Program-made: the position numbers and the translations under genes
NCBI GenBank assembly: GCA_947491945.1
Contig: CANLLN010000024.1
Coordinates: 1 to 64,000, forward strand
Direction: 5' to 3'
Length of the DNA stretch: 64,000 bases
From: an uncultured Carboxylicivirga sp.
GTDB taxonomy: Bacteria > Bacteroidota > Bacteroidia > Bacteroidales > Marinilabiliaceae
The notes under the pieces: model-generated
Seen by the model: only the letters and a program-made list of their open reading frames with translations
Databases searched by the model: none
What the model was told of the DNA's origin: nothing
In this document: piece after piece, positions 45,634 to 54,356 of the stretch
Layout of the letters: each line of letters opens with the position of its first letter
How positions within the stretch are numbered: position 1 is the first letter of the stretch

Positions 45634-48156
45634 TCACCTTTCGCCTGGCGGCCTGTTTTGTTGAAGCGTTTTTTCCAGTTCTTCATCCCGCCTTTGTAGT
45701 TCCTGTTTTTGACTGAGCAAAATGGCTGTTCGCTGTGTTATTTTGCGCTGCAATAGATTTCGTGTTTTAAGCAATTGACGGATACGTATGCCCATGATGC
45801 TTAGGATGAGCATGATCAAGCTGCTGATTAGAAGAATATAAAACCATTGACTGTTATCCCATTTAGCCCGTTTAATGATCGTCAGATTCCTGCCAGCTGT
45901 TTCGATTGGTTGCAGGCTGCTGTCAAGTGGATAAATGCTGAGGCGGTAGTGGCCGGGTGTCAGCTTTACAAAGGTGATGTCACCATTTGTATAATGCATT
46001 TTGCCTTTGCCATTCGCATCCTCAAGTTGGTAAGCCACTTGTGGGGGTTCATTACTGCTGTAATCAATAGGGTTTACACGCAGGCTAAATAGTTCAATGT
46101 GATGAGGAATAATCAGTTCATCCGTAAAGTTAATGTGTTGCACTAACGGATCATTATCACTAATATCCATGCCCGGCTTGATAGATGTATTATCCACTTT
46201 AAGATCATGGAGGAAGAGTAGAGGGCTGTTAGTTTGGGTAAGGTAGTCCGATGGGGTAATGACATTAAAGCCATGGGTGCCACCGAAAAGAAGTTGGCCA
46301 TTGCTCAGCCGGCAGGCTGCAGCTGGTTGAAATGCTTTGCCTTGTACATTTCTGCTGTTGACACTTTCCGGGTTGTGTCCATTGGCAGCATAGCGATAAA
46401 GACCCTGGTTGCTGCTGAGCCACAGGTGATGTCCGGCTTCAATAATACTCAATATGGACGCTTTAGAGAGAATCGAATGGGCAAGTTCAAAAGTGGCCTG
46501 CTCCTCATTAAAGCGCCAAAGCCCCCGGTCGCTGGCAACGTAGGTGCTTGAATCACTTGTTAAGCAGGTATAATAACACTTGCCCGCCATAGGCAATGGA
46601 AAAATTTCGCCTGTTCCTTCTGTAGTGTTGATGCGCCACATTCCCTTATTGGAGCTGGCCAGCCATACGCTATTGGCGTCGATGGATTGAATATGCAGAA
46701 AGTCTTGCTGGTCATATTCACTGTCATGGTACAAGTGTATTTTCTCTAAGTTATTATTGCTAAATTTATAAAGACCGTCTCTATGTGCGGCGATATACAA
46801 TAGTGTGTCGCTGACACAATGTATGTGACGAATAAAGTTACTGTTTAGATTACTTTTTGTGCTATTAGTGTTCAAAATGTGGTTTTTGGCAAAATCTATG
46901 GAGTAGAAGCCTTTGCCTTTTGTGCCTACATACACTTGGTTTAGCTTTTTGTTGCCGGTGAGTGTGGTGATGGATGTCTGTTCAAAAAGTTTTAGAATTC
47001 GCTTTTGAAAGGGCGTGGGGTCCACTTTGTGATACTGCTCATTTAACAGAGCCATGCCCGCTTCAGTGCCTACCCAGATATTATGATATTCATCTTCGCA
47101 GAAGCCTGTAATAAAGGAGCTGGGCAGTAGTTCACCGCCAGGGATGTGCTCTATGCCATCGTGCTTGTAGCTGGCCATGCTAAAGCCAGTTTTGTAATAA
47201 CCTATCCACAGCATGCCCTCCCGATCAATCACCAGGCTTTTCAGCTTATTCTTAAACGTGTTATCTAGGTGTGGAGACTTGATATGGATATATTCATTGG
47301 TGTTGTTAATAATGTGCAGGCCCTGGCTTTCGGTAGCGATGAAGAGACCATAGTCGGGGTGATGGCTGATGCCTGTGATCTGCGCACTAGAGAGGAGCGT
47401 TAGTTCCTCGGGAAGTTTCTGAAGCTGATAGTTTTCATCCAGCCGTAGAAGTCCGTTTTGTTGGGTGGCCACCCAGTAAGCATTATCGACTTTGAGCACT
47501 TTGTTAATGTCTTGAATAGGCAGAGGGATCTCCCCCCTTTTATCATAAGTACCACTCTGCTCGTTTAGCTCCACAATTTCGCCGGCATGGGTAAAGAGGC
47601 AAAGTAGGTGGTTCTCCAGTGAGAAGATAGCCCGTATGTCTGGCGCACCTCTGGTTAACACCTCTTCAAAGGTATAGTGGATGAGGCTCGTATCGACCAC
47701 TTGCACAAGACCCTTTGTGCTGCCTGCCCAAAGCTGTTTATTAATGGACGACAGGATGTTGATGTAGGTCTTACTGATGTCTGTTTTGTTTTGTGATGTT
47801 TTAATTCTCCTGTGTGTACCTGTTTTTATATCTACCTGAATGAGTCCCTGACCCCAGGTGCCGAGCCATATGGTTTGGTTTTGCCCTTCGATAATGGATT
47901 TTACCGGTGTGTTAAGGCTAAAAAGCGAATCATTCACAAAATGGCTGAGGGGAATGAACTCATGTCCCGTAAACAGATCCATGCCGCCATTGGTACCAAT
48001 CCATATCATGCCATCGGAGGTACGATGAAAGCAGTGTATGGTGCCGTCCGATAGGCCATGGTTAAGGTTGTAGGATTGAAACTTCATCCGGGGAACACCG
48101 TTTAAGGGGTACTGCATCACAAGCAGTATTAGCAGACATAAAGGGCGGTAGCGCAT
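45634..48156 (-). CDS. Two-component-type propeller sensor without kinase domain
   Basis: 840 residues. A signal peptide is followed by many Reg_prop beta-propeller repeats (DGMIWIGTNGGMDLF, QTIWLGTWGQGLIQVD, EGMLWIGYYKTG, HNIWVGTEAGMALL, NSVWLASSNKGMW, HHLWLSSNQGLYRY), then a Y_Y_Y-type domain (VAYQLEDANGKGKMHYTNGDITFVKLTPGHYRLSIY), one transmembrane helix (WFYILLISSLIMLILSIMGI) and a coiled coil that ends at the stop. In hybrid two-component systems a histidine kinase would follow; here there is none, and the codons after the stop show no continuation. It follows the DJ-1 gene by 13 nt. Confidence 0.9.
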   Translation of the reverse strand: MRYRPLCLLILLVMQYPLNGVPRMKFQSYNLNHGLSDGTIHCFHRTSDGMIWIGTNGGMDLFTGHEFIPLSHFVNDSLFSLNTPVKSIIEGQNQTIWLGTWGQGLIQVDIKTGTHRRIKTSQNKTDISKTYINILSSINKQLWAGSTKGLVQVVDTSLIHYTFEEVLTRGAPDIRAIFSLENHLLCLFTHAGEIVELNEQSGTYDKRGEIPLPIQDINKVLKVDNAYWVATQQNGLLRLDENYQLQKLPEELTLLSSAQITGISHHPDYGLFIATESQGLHIINNTNEYIHIKSPHLDNTFKNKLKSLVIDREGMLWIGYYKTGFSMASYKHDGIEHIPGGELLPSSFITGFCEDEYHNIWVGTEAGMALLNEQYHKVDPTPFQKRILKLFEQTSITTLTGNKKLNQVYVGTKGKGFYSIDFAKNHILNTNSTKSNLNSNFIRHIHCVSDTLLYIAAHRDGLYKFSNNNLEKIHLYHDSEYDQQDFLHIQSIDANSVWLASSNKGMWRINTTEGTGEIFPLPMAGKCYYTCLTSDSSTYVASDRGLWRFNEEQATFELAHSILSKASILSIIEAGHHLWLSSNQGLYRYAANGHNPESVNSRNVQGKAFQPAAACRLSNGQLLFGGTHGFNVITPSDYLTQTNSPLLFLHDLKVDNTSIKPGMDISDNDPLVQHINFTDELIIPHHIELFSLRVNPIDYSSNEPPQVAYQLEDANGKGKMHYTNGDITFVKLTPGHYRLSIYPLDSSLQPIETAGRNLTIIKRAKWDNSQWFYILLISSLIMLILSIMGIRIRQLLKTRNLLQRKITQRTAILLSQKQELQRRDEELEKTLQQNRPPGER

Positions 48157-48169
48157 GGCGTTGTAGGGA

Positions 48170-48721
48170 TTATGTTTTTACTAACATCTTTTTTGCTAAC
48201 TCATTGGCGAGCTCAGGGGAGCACAGGGTACGGATCAGGTTGAGGGCGAAGGGCATGGCTGAACCAATACCATTGGCTGTTATAATGTGGCCGTCGATTA
48301 TAGAAGCATCGTTGGTGATGGTGGCGCCTTTAAGGTGTTTTTCAAATCCGGGATAGCAAACTGCTTTTTTATTTTGCAACAGGCCTAACTCTCCCAGTAT
48401 GAGTGGAGCTGCACAGATTGCTCCCAATATTTTATTACGATCGGCAAAGTCAATAATTAATTGTCTTAATGCTGCATGTGCATTCAGATTATTGGTGCCG
48501 GGCATGCCACCGGGCAGTATCAGGGCATCGTAGGTGTTGAAGTTTATGGATTCAAAAAGCGCATCGGCTACGACGGGTATATCATGGGCACCCTTCACAG
48601 TGGCCTGTCCTGTAATGGATACGGTGGTGACCTCAATACCGGCTCTTCTTAATACATCAACGGGGGTAAGGGCTTCTACTTCTTCAAAGCCCTCGGCTAA
48701 AAATACGGCAACTTGCTTCAT
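48170..48721 (-). CDS. DJ-1/PfpI family protein
   Basis: 183 residues. The nucleophile elbow GAICAAP contains Cys103 and the family Glu near the start is present (FLAEGFEEVEALTPVDVLRRAG). This is the YajL/ThiJ-like subgroup, implicated in oxidative stress protection or glyoxal detoxification; the claimed deglycase activity is disputed. It is upstream of, and probably co-transcribed with, the propeller sensor gene. Confidence 0.93.
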   Translation of the reverse strand: MKQVAVFLAEGFEEVEALTPVDVLRRAGIEVTTVSITGQATVKGAHDIPVVADALFESINFNTYDALILPGGMPGTNNLNAHAALRQLIIDFADRNKILGAICAAPLILGELGLLQNKKAVCYPGFEKHLKGATITNDASIIDGHIITANGIGSAMPFALNLIRTLCSPELANELAKKMLVKT

Positions 48722-49084
48722 AATATCGTGTTACTTGATAATCACAAATCTAATGAAATAAAAAATGGGGTGCTTAATCAATTATCGTTCATCTTGCAAA
48801 AAAAAGGTATTGGTAATCGGATTGTTAAAGCCGCTTCCGGCTTGTCAGCCATGTTTATACAACTGTCGCCCCTTCGGGCTTGGACGTTGGTGTCATTGTC
48901 ATCCGGAAAGCCGCAGATTTTCTCTGCAGGGGAATTACATGATGAATTGAGGATGAGAGTAATAAACAAAAAAAACAACTGCAACGCAATTGAATATTAT
49001 GGGGTAAGAAAACGACAAAGGCCGCAAAGCTACGGGAGATTAAACCCGGTAACTTGCGGCCTCTGTGGTATCTTAGATTAATTC
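48722..49084. other. Gene-free stretch between rho and DJ-1 genes
   Basis: It holds the rho terminator (49018-49062) and the DJ-1 promoter region. Short open frames on both strands begin with weak codons and have no family match; one minus-strand frame (48778-48984) looks vaguely lipoprotein-like but starts with TTG. Confidence 0.5.
49018..49062 (-). terminator. rho gene terminator
   Basis: Arms AGGCCGCAAAG (49018-49028) and CTTGCGGCCT (49053-49062), with a second inner pairing CGGG/CCCG, form a long hairpin followed on the minus strand by TTTGTCGTTTTCTT. It lies just after the rho stop codon. Confidence 0.75.
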
Positions 49085-50809
49085 TTATCCGTCATTCATC
49101 GAAATCAGGAATTCTTCGTTTGACTTGGTCTTACGCATTCTGTCATGCAGAAATTCCATGGCTTCAACGGCCGTCATATCTGACAGGTAGTTACGCAGTA
49201 TCCAAATGCGGTTCATCATCTCCTGATCCATCAACAGGTCTTCACGACGTGTGCTTGACAGATTGACATCCACTGCAGGGAAGATACGCTTGTTAGACAG
49301 GCGACGGTCGAGCTGCAGCTCCATGTTACCCGTTCCCTTAAATTCTTCGAAGATCACCTCGTCCATTTTCGATCCCGTCTCAGTCAATGCTGTGGCAATG
49401 ATGGTTAATGATCCACCTTTCTCGATATTACGGGCCGCACCAAAGAAACGCTTTGGACGGTGCAGGGCATTGGCATCAACACCACCCGACAGTACCTTGC
49501 CCGATGCAGGTGATACAGTGTTATAGGCACGTGCCAGGCGCGTAATAGAGTCTAACAGTACCACTACATCATGTCCGCATTCTACCATGCGCTTGGCTTT
49601 TTCTAGCACAATATTGGCCACTTTCACATGACGCTCGGCCGGCTCATCAAAGGTTGATGATACCACTTCGGCATTAACGCTGCGTGCCATGTCAGTTACT
49701 TCCTCGGGGCGCTCGTCGATCAGCAGAATGATCATATAAACCTCGGGGTGGTTGGCGGCAATGGCGTTGGCCACATCTTTTAGTAATACCGTTTTACCGG
49801 TCTTGGGCTGTGCCACAATCAGTCCGCGCTGTCCTTTACCAATGGGCGAAAACATATCCACCACACGCGATGACAGGTTGGCTTTGGGGCCTGTTGTCAG
49901 GTCAAATTTCTCATCGGGGAAGATGGGCGTGAGGTGATCGAAAGGCACCCGATCGCGCACATAGGCAGGCTGACGTCCATTGATCTGCTCCACCTTAATC
50001 AGTGGGAAATATTTCTCGCCTTCTTTAGGCGGACGGATGGTGCCCAATACGCTGTCGCCTGTCTTCAGGCCGAAAAGCTTAATTTGCGAGGCCGACACAT
50101 AAATATCGTCGGGTGAATTCAAGTAGTTGTAATCCGATGAACGCAGGAAGCCATAGCCGTCAGGCATAATCTCCAGTACGCCAGATGCAGAGATAATACC
50201 TTCAAACTCATATTGCTTGTCATTGCGATCCTGCTGGCGGCGATTATGGTCACGTCCCTTATCATTCTGGTAGCGGCGCTTACTACTATCATCCTGCTGA
50301 CGGTTATCGCGTGGCTGATTTTCTTTTTCTTTCTCTTTTTCTTCGCGGCGGCGGGGTTCACGTTGCTCACGTGGAGTCTCTGTTTTCTCTTCTTTAGCGA
50401 CAGGTGTCTCTGTCTTTTCAACGGTTGGTTTTTCCACCGCTTTTTCTATACGAGCTTCCTGCTTGTCTTTTTTAGGTGTTTCCTTAGTCTCGGGTGACTT
50501 TTCGGCTTTTGCCGGAGCCTCTTCTTTGGGGGAGATGGCATCAGCAGCTTCGGCAATCTTTGATTTTACGGATGAGGCAACAGGGCCTTCATTGCGTTGG
50601 GTACGTGGTCGTTTGCTGCGGGGTTTCTTTTCGGCTGGTTTTTCTTTTTTGGGCTTCTTATCGCCCGATACCTGGATGGCTTGTTCGTCAAGAATCTTGT
50701 ATACCAAGTCTTGCTTTTTGTAGGACTCAACGCGTTTTACATTGAGTTCTTTGGCTATTTGACGCAACTCGGTCAATAGCTTCTTGTTCAGTTCGAGTAT
50801 ATCGTACAT
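49085..50809 (-). CDS. rho: Transcription termination factor Rho
   Basis: 574 residues. The N-terminal RHO_N domain ([20 protein letters not shown]) is followed by a Bacteroidota-type insertion of about 170 residues rich in Lys, Glu, Arg and Pro, then the RNA-binding cold-shock domain ([20 protein letters not shown]) and the RecA-like ATPase: Walker [15 protein letters not shown], Walker [17 protein letters not shown], and the Q-loop region. It terminates transcripts by translocating on RNA. It has its own promoter with a leader of about 110 nt. Confidence 0.97.
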   Translation of the reverse strand: MYDILELNKKLLTELRQIAKELNVKRVESYKKQDLVYKILDEQAIQVSGDKKPKKEKPAEKKPRSKRPRTQRNEGPVASSVKSKIAEAADAISPKEEAPAKAEKSPETKETPKKDKQEARIEKAVEKPTVEKTETPVAKEEKTETPREQREPRRREEKEKEKENQPRDNRQQDDSSKRRYQNDKGRDHNRRQQDRNDKQYEFEGIISASGVLEIMPDGYGFLRSSDYNYLNSPDDIYVSASQIKLFGLKTGDSVLGTIRPPKEGEKYFPLIKVEQINGRQPAYVRDRVPFDHLTPIFPDEKFDLTTGPKANLSSRVVDMFSPIGKGQRGLIVAQPKTGKTVLLKDVANAIAANHPEVYMIILLIDERPEEVTDMARSVNAEVVSSTFDEPAERHVKVANIVLEKAKRMVECGHDVVVLLDSITRLARAYNTVSPASGKVLSGGVDANALHRPKRFFGAARNIEKGGSLTIIATALTETGSKMDEVIFEEFKGTGNMELQLDRRLSNKRIFPAVDVNLSSTRREDLLMDQEMMNRIWILRNYLSDMTAVEAMEFLHDRMRKTKSNEEFLISMNDG

Positions 50810-50896
50810 AACTATATCAACAATATTTTAAGAAATATCTTCTGGATTAATTTTGTCTTTGAATGATCCTGTTCGAAAGTTATAATAAGGATTGAG

Positions 50897-50909
50897 CACC
50901 TGACAGGTG
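50897..50909 (-). promoter_or_regulatory. Palindrome in the rho leader
   Basis: CACCTG-A-CAGGTG is a perfect 13-bp palindrome about 88 nt upstream of the rho start and 17 nt downstream of its -7 box, i.e. near the 5' end of the leader. It may be a protein binding site or a small hairpin in the rho leader mRNA. Confidence 0.45.
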
Positions 50910-50925
50910 TCAACATTAGTTGTTG

Positions 50926-50956
50926 CAAATCTATGGAAAGTTTGCCTACATGCAAA
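50926..50956 (-). promoter_or_regulatory. rho promoter, perfect Bacteroidota consensus
   Basis: On the minus strand TTTG (complement of 50953-50956), a 19-nt spacer and TAGATTTG (complement of 50926-50933) fit the consensus exactly. The start of transcription would be about 50920. Confidence 0.8.
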
Positions 50957-51111
50957 ATTTTTTTATTAAATATATGAAATGTCTGTATTTTTTTAATTGT
51001 CAATCACTTTGTCATTACAAAAAAAAAAGGCAATTTTAATTATCCTTAAGAACAAAAAACTTAGCACCCGCGTTGATATAATAAATCAGAACCAAACATA
51101 ACTGATTCGAT

Positions 51112-51978
51112 ATGAGACAACTTAAAATTACCAAACAGGTAACTAATCGTGAAACGCCCTCCCTTGATAAATACTTGCATGAGATAGGAAAAGTGAAGTT
51201 GCTGACGGCCGAGGAGGAAGTGTTGTTGGCAAAGAAGATACGGAAGGGAGATAATAAGGCGCTGGAGCGCTTAATTAATGCGAATCTGCGTTTTGTGGTG
51301 TCGGTGTCGAAGCAGTATCAGAATCAGGGTCTGAGTCTGCCTGATTTAATTAATGAAGGTAACTTGGGCTTGATCAAAGCCGCCCAACGTTTTGATGAAA
51401 CACGTGGGTTTAAATTTATCAGTTATGCCGTGTGGTGGATTCGTCAGTCCATCTTGCAGGCTTTAGCTGAGCAGGCGCGCATCGTGCGTTTGCCCCTTAA
51501 TAAAATTGGTTCCATAAATAAAGTGAACAATGCTTTTGCGCGGCTGGAGCAGGATTTTCAGCGTGAGCCCACAGCCGAGGAGATTGCCAGTATCTTAGAG
51601 ATTGCACCCAAGGAGGTGAAAGAGGCTTTGAAAGTGTCATCGCGTCACCTGTCCATGGATGCGCCCCTTAGGAAGGACGAGGATAATACCCTTTATGATG
51701 TGTTGCTGTCCAATGACTCGCTGAGTCCCGATACGCATCTGCTTGATGACTCTCTGCGTCAGGAGATTGATCGCTCGCTGGCTACTTTGTCAACGCGCGA
51801 GTCGGATATTATTAAGCTGTATTATGGTTTAAGTGGTGAACCGCCCTATTCACTGGAGGAGATCGGTAAATTATTTAACCTGACACGGGAGCGCGTACGA
51901 CAGATTAAAGAGAAGGCCATTAAGCGTTTAAAGAATACATACCGCAGTAAGATACTGCGTTCTTTCCTGGGGCAATAA
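51112..51978 (+). CDS. rpoD: Primary sigma factor (RpoD-type)
   Basis: 288 residues, the short housekeeping sigma factor of this phylum without region 1.1. Region 1.2 ([20 protein letters not shown]), region 2 ([59 protein letters not shown]), region 3 and region 4 ([39 protein letters not shown]) are all complete. It recognises the TTTG/TAnnTTTG promoters seen throughout the window. The gene is divergent from rho, with a 302-bp spacer. Confidence 0.96.
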   Translation: MRQLKITKQVTNRETPSLDKYLHEIGKVKLLTAEEEVLLAKKIRKGDNKALERLINANLRFVVSVSKQYQNQGLSLPDLINEGNLGLIKAAQRFDETRGFKFISYAVWWIRQSILQALAEQARIVRLPLNKIGSINKVNNAFARLEQDFQREPTAEEIASILEIAPKEVKEALKVSSRHLSMDAPLRKDEDNTLYDVLLSNDSLSPDTHLLDDSLRQEIDRSLATLSTRESDIIKLYYGLSGEPPYSLEEIGKLFNLTRERVRQIKEKAIKRLKNTYRSKILRSFLGQ

Positions 51979-52021
51979 TTAAAATGTGTAAAATATCACA
52001 CAGGGTTTCTGTAATGTGTTG

Positions 52022-52029
52022 TATTTTTG
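52022..52029 (+). promoter_or_regulatory. rpe -7 promoter box
   Basis: TATTTTTG, 37 nt upstream of the chosen rpe ATG at 52067; a TTTC lies about 19 nt before it. It supports the short rpe frame over one starting at 52016. Confidence 0.5.
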
Positions 52030-52066
52030 CAACGCATTTTTTTATTCATACAAGAAGCATAGTAAA

Positions 52067-52723
52067 ATGAAACATTTTATAGCACCATCGCTGTTGGCGG
52101 CCGATTTTAGCAACCTTAAAAAGGATGTAGAGATGATTAATAACAGTGAGGCTGATTGGTTTCACCTGGATATTATGGATGGTGTTTTTGTACCCAATAT
52201 ATCCTTTGGTATTCCTGTTTTAGAGTCTATTAAGCCACTGGCACAAAAGCCTTTTGATGTGCACCTGATGATTGTGCAGCCCGAGCGCTATATCGAGCCT
52301 TTTAAGAAGGCGGGAGCCGATTTATTCAATGTACATTATGAGGCCAGTCCCCACCTGCATCGTACCGTGCAAAGCGTGCATGCGGCTGATATGAAGGCCG
52401 GTGTGACCTTGAATCCGCATACCCCGGTGTCGGTATTGGAAGATATCATTGCAGAATTGGACTTGGTACTACTTATGTCGGTTAACCCTGGCTTTGGCGG
52501 ACAGAAGTTTATTAAGAATACCTTCAATAAAGTGGAGCAGTTAAAAGAACTGGTGCTAAGAAAGAACAGTCGTGCACTTATTCAGGTGGATGGCGGTGTA
52601 GATAACACCAATGCTGCAGAACTGGTAAAAAAAGGTGCCGACGTGTTAGTGGCAGGTAGTTATGTATTCAAATCACCCAATCCACAAGACACGATTAAAG
52701 GACTCAAAGAGCTAGAATTTTAG
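52067..52723 (+). CDS. rpe: Ribulose-phosphate 3-epimerase
   Basis: 218 residues of TIM-barrel fold, starting MKHFIAPSLLAADFSNLKKD. Conserved motifs: WFHLDIMDGVFVPNISFG, HLMIVQPERYIEPF, VLLMSVNPGFGGQKFI and QVDGGVDNTN, which carry the metal-binding His and Asp and the phosphate loop. It interconverts ribulose 5-phosphate and xylulose 5-phosphate and works with zwf and pgl elsewhere in the window. The longer frame from 52016 runs through the promoter and is not used. Confidence 0.96.
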   Translation: MKHFIAPSLLAADFSNLKKDVEMINNSEADWFHLDIMDGVFVPNISFGIPVLESIKPLAQKPFDVHLMIVQPERYIEPFKKAGADLFNVHYEASPHLHRTVQSVHAADMKAGVTLNPHTPVSVLEDIIAELDLVLLMSVNPGFGGQKFIKNTFNKVEQLKELVLRKNSRALIQVDGGVDNTNAAELVKKGADVLVAGSYVFKSPNPQDTIKGLKELEF

Positions 52724-52740
52724 CTAGTTGAAGAGTTTAT

Positions 52741-53145
52741 GAGTTGAAGAGCTGAAAAATTGGGGAACTGAGGAACTGATAAGTTGGGGATATGACATGT
52801 GACTATAACAAACTAGTAGTCAATGATTGAAATAATAAACCAACCTTTCCCCCTTGGCGAAGGGGGCTGGACCATAAGTTTTTTTCAGTGCTTATAGATT
52901 CGGGGGATTGGGTCTTGCAGAATTGACAAATCGGAAAAATTGCCGAACTGTAAAGTTTGTTGAGGAGTTTAAAAGTTGAAGAACTGGTGAGTCGAAAAAT
53001 TGGTAAACTGGTGAGTTGAGGATGTGACTTGCAGTTGCAATAAGCTAGTAATCAATGATAGGGATGATAAATTAACCGTTCCCCCTTGGCGAAGGGGGCC
53101 TGTTTGTTAGATTTTACGGTGTTTATCGATTCGGGGGATTGTTTC
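52741..53145 (+). repeat. Interspersed repeat, pair A (two direct copies)
   Basis: Two copies of about 180 bp (52741-52915 and 52962-53145). Each has a degenerate GAGTTGAAGAACTGG-type stretch, a middle part with CTAGTA-TCAATGAT, a hairpin CCCCCTTGGCGAAGGGGG (52849-52866 and 53081-53098) and a GATTCGGGGGATTG tail. The copies differ at many positions. Together with the reversed pair at 57.6-58.1 kb they bracket the methyltransferase-to-QueF-like region. The remaining gap 53146-53449 holds no gene. Confidence 0.8.
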
Positions 53146-53400
53146 TTAGTGTTTCGGAATTTCAGGCAACTTAATGAGTTGAAGGTGGCTTAAATGGATC
53201 TTCGATGGGGCCCAAACGTGGCTAATAGCTTGCTTGAACGATGCTTCTTCGGTATTTTGTCGATTCCATAGGAGCCGAAGGAGAGTCGCAGAGCCGAATA
53301 AGTCCCGAACAATTCCCGCAGTGGACCCGAAGCAAGCACGGAGCAGGGAGCCTGCATCATCGGACATTGCACAAAAATACTTGCTCTTTAACCGAACATC

Positions 53401-53431
53401 TTGGACGTCATCATTATCTATGTTATTTTTG
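53401..53431 (+). promoter_or_regulatory. Promoter of the methyltransferase gene
   Basis: TTG (53401-53403), a 20-nt spacer and TATTTTTG (53424-53431) agree with the Bacteroidota consensus; the ATG follows 18 nt later. Confidence 0.6.
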
Positions 53432-53449
53432 TGCCACAGGAATTGAATT

Positions 53450-54175
53450 ATGGGAGAGAAGAATTTAGTGGATCCATTGGGGCAGGCGGCCTTGGATTAT
53501 TTGAACGGTAAGCGCAATCTGAAAATTACCGTGCAGTCTAATATTGTGGAGGACGATGTGTTGCCTGTTGATTATTTGTTCAGGAGCTTTGCTGAAATGC
53601 CGCCCCTGGAGCAGAAAGCTTTACTTCATTGCAGAGGAAGCGTGCTGGATGTCGGCGGAGGCGTTGGTTCGCATACCCTGGAACTGAAGCAGCGAGGACA
53701 TGCGGTTACCCTGCTCGATACCTCGCGGGGCTGTTGTCAGGTGGCACAGCAACGGGGACTCATAAACGTTATTAACGAAGATTTTTATCAGCTGCCGGCC
53801 GATAGGAAATACGATACCTTGCTGTTGATGATGAATGGGATAGGTATTGTCGCTGCCATCGATCATCTGCCTGTGTTCTTTGCCAAGGCACGCGCTCTAT
53901 TGAACACAAACGGACAAATACTGTTAGATAGTTCGGACCTGCGTTACCTATACATTGATGAGGATAGCTACTGTGCACCCGATGAGGAACAGTACTACGG
54001 TGAGGTGATGTACACCATGCAATATGGAAAGCATAAAACACCGGCCTTCGAGTGGCTGTTTATCGATCCGGTATTGCTGACACGTGTTGCTCGGGAGAAT
54101 GGCTTTGCTTGTGAGGTATTAGCCGAAGGTGATCATTATGACTATCTGGCACGACTTACTCTTATCGAAAAATAA
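53450..54175 (+). CDS. Class I SAM-dependent methyltransferase
   Basis: 241 residues. Motif I SVLDVGGGVGSHTLELKQRG binds S-adenosylmethionine, followed by the acidic residue in HAVTLLDTSRGCC and motif IV-like YDTLLLMMNGIGIVAAIDHL. The N-terminal about 60 residues (LDYLNGKRNLKITVQSNIVE) and the C-terminal part with FEWLFIDPVLLTRVARENGF do not identify a substrate. Similar enzymes act on small molecules or unknown targets. It sits between pair A of the repeats and the AT-rich secreted-protein unit, with its own promoter. Confidence 0.85.
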   Translation: MGEKNLVDPLGQAALDYLNGKRNLKITVQSNIVEDDVLPVDYLFRSFAEMPPLEQKALLHCRGSVLDVGGGVGSHTLELKQRGHAVTLLDTSRGCCQVAQQRGLINVINEDFYQLPADRKYDTLLLMMNGIGIVAAIDHLPVFFAKARALLNTNGQILLDSSDLRYLYIDEDSYCAPDEEQYYGEVMYTMQYGKHKTPAFEWLFIDPVLLTRVARENGFACEVLAEGDHYDYLARLTLIEK

Positions 54176-54356
54176 GATTAAGTTACCTAAAGAATGGCCG
54201 TATTCATCAAACAAGCTAAAACGGCTGGTGTCTAATAAGGTATAAAAGGTGTTAAACCAATCGAAATGATTATCTTTCGACTTATTTGGGGTCTCATTCG
54301 ATGCCTTGTGCATCTCCTGGGGCGCACAAATGCTTAACTTGATTAAACCTAAAACC

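Larger units (their letters stand above)
50810..51111. other. Divergent rho/rpoD intergenic region
   Basis: 302 bp between divergent rho and rpoD genes. It holds the rho promoter (50926-50956) and leader palindrome (50897-50909). For rpoD I find no perfect promoter; the AT-rich sequence 50960-51080 has several poly-A/T tracts. Confidence 0.55.

Noticed and set aside
48778-48984. Possible small lipoprotein on the minus strand
   Set aside because: It needs a TTG start, has a weak signal-like segment (FITLILNSSC), no homology that I recognise, and lies just after the rho terminator without a promoter.
52741-53145. CRISPR-like array from the regularly spaced short motifs
   Set aside because: The AACTG/GTTGAAGAG motifs are degenerate, unevenly spaced and without unique spacers; no cas genes are present.
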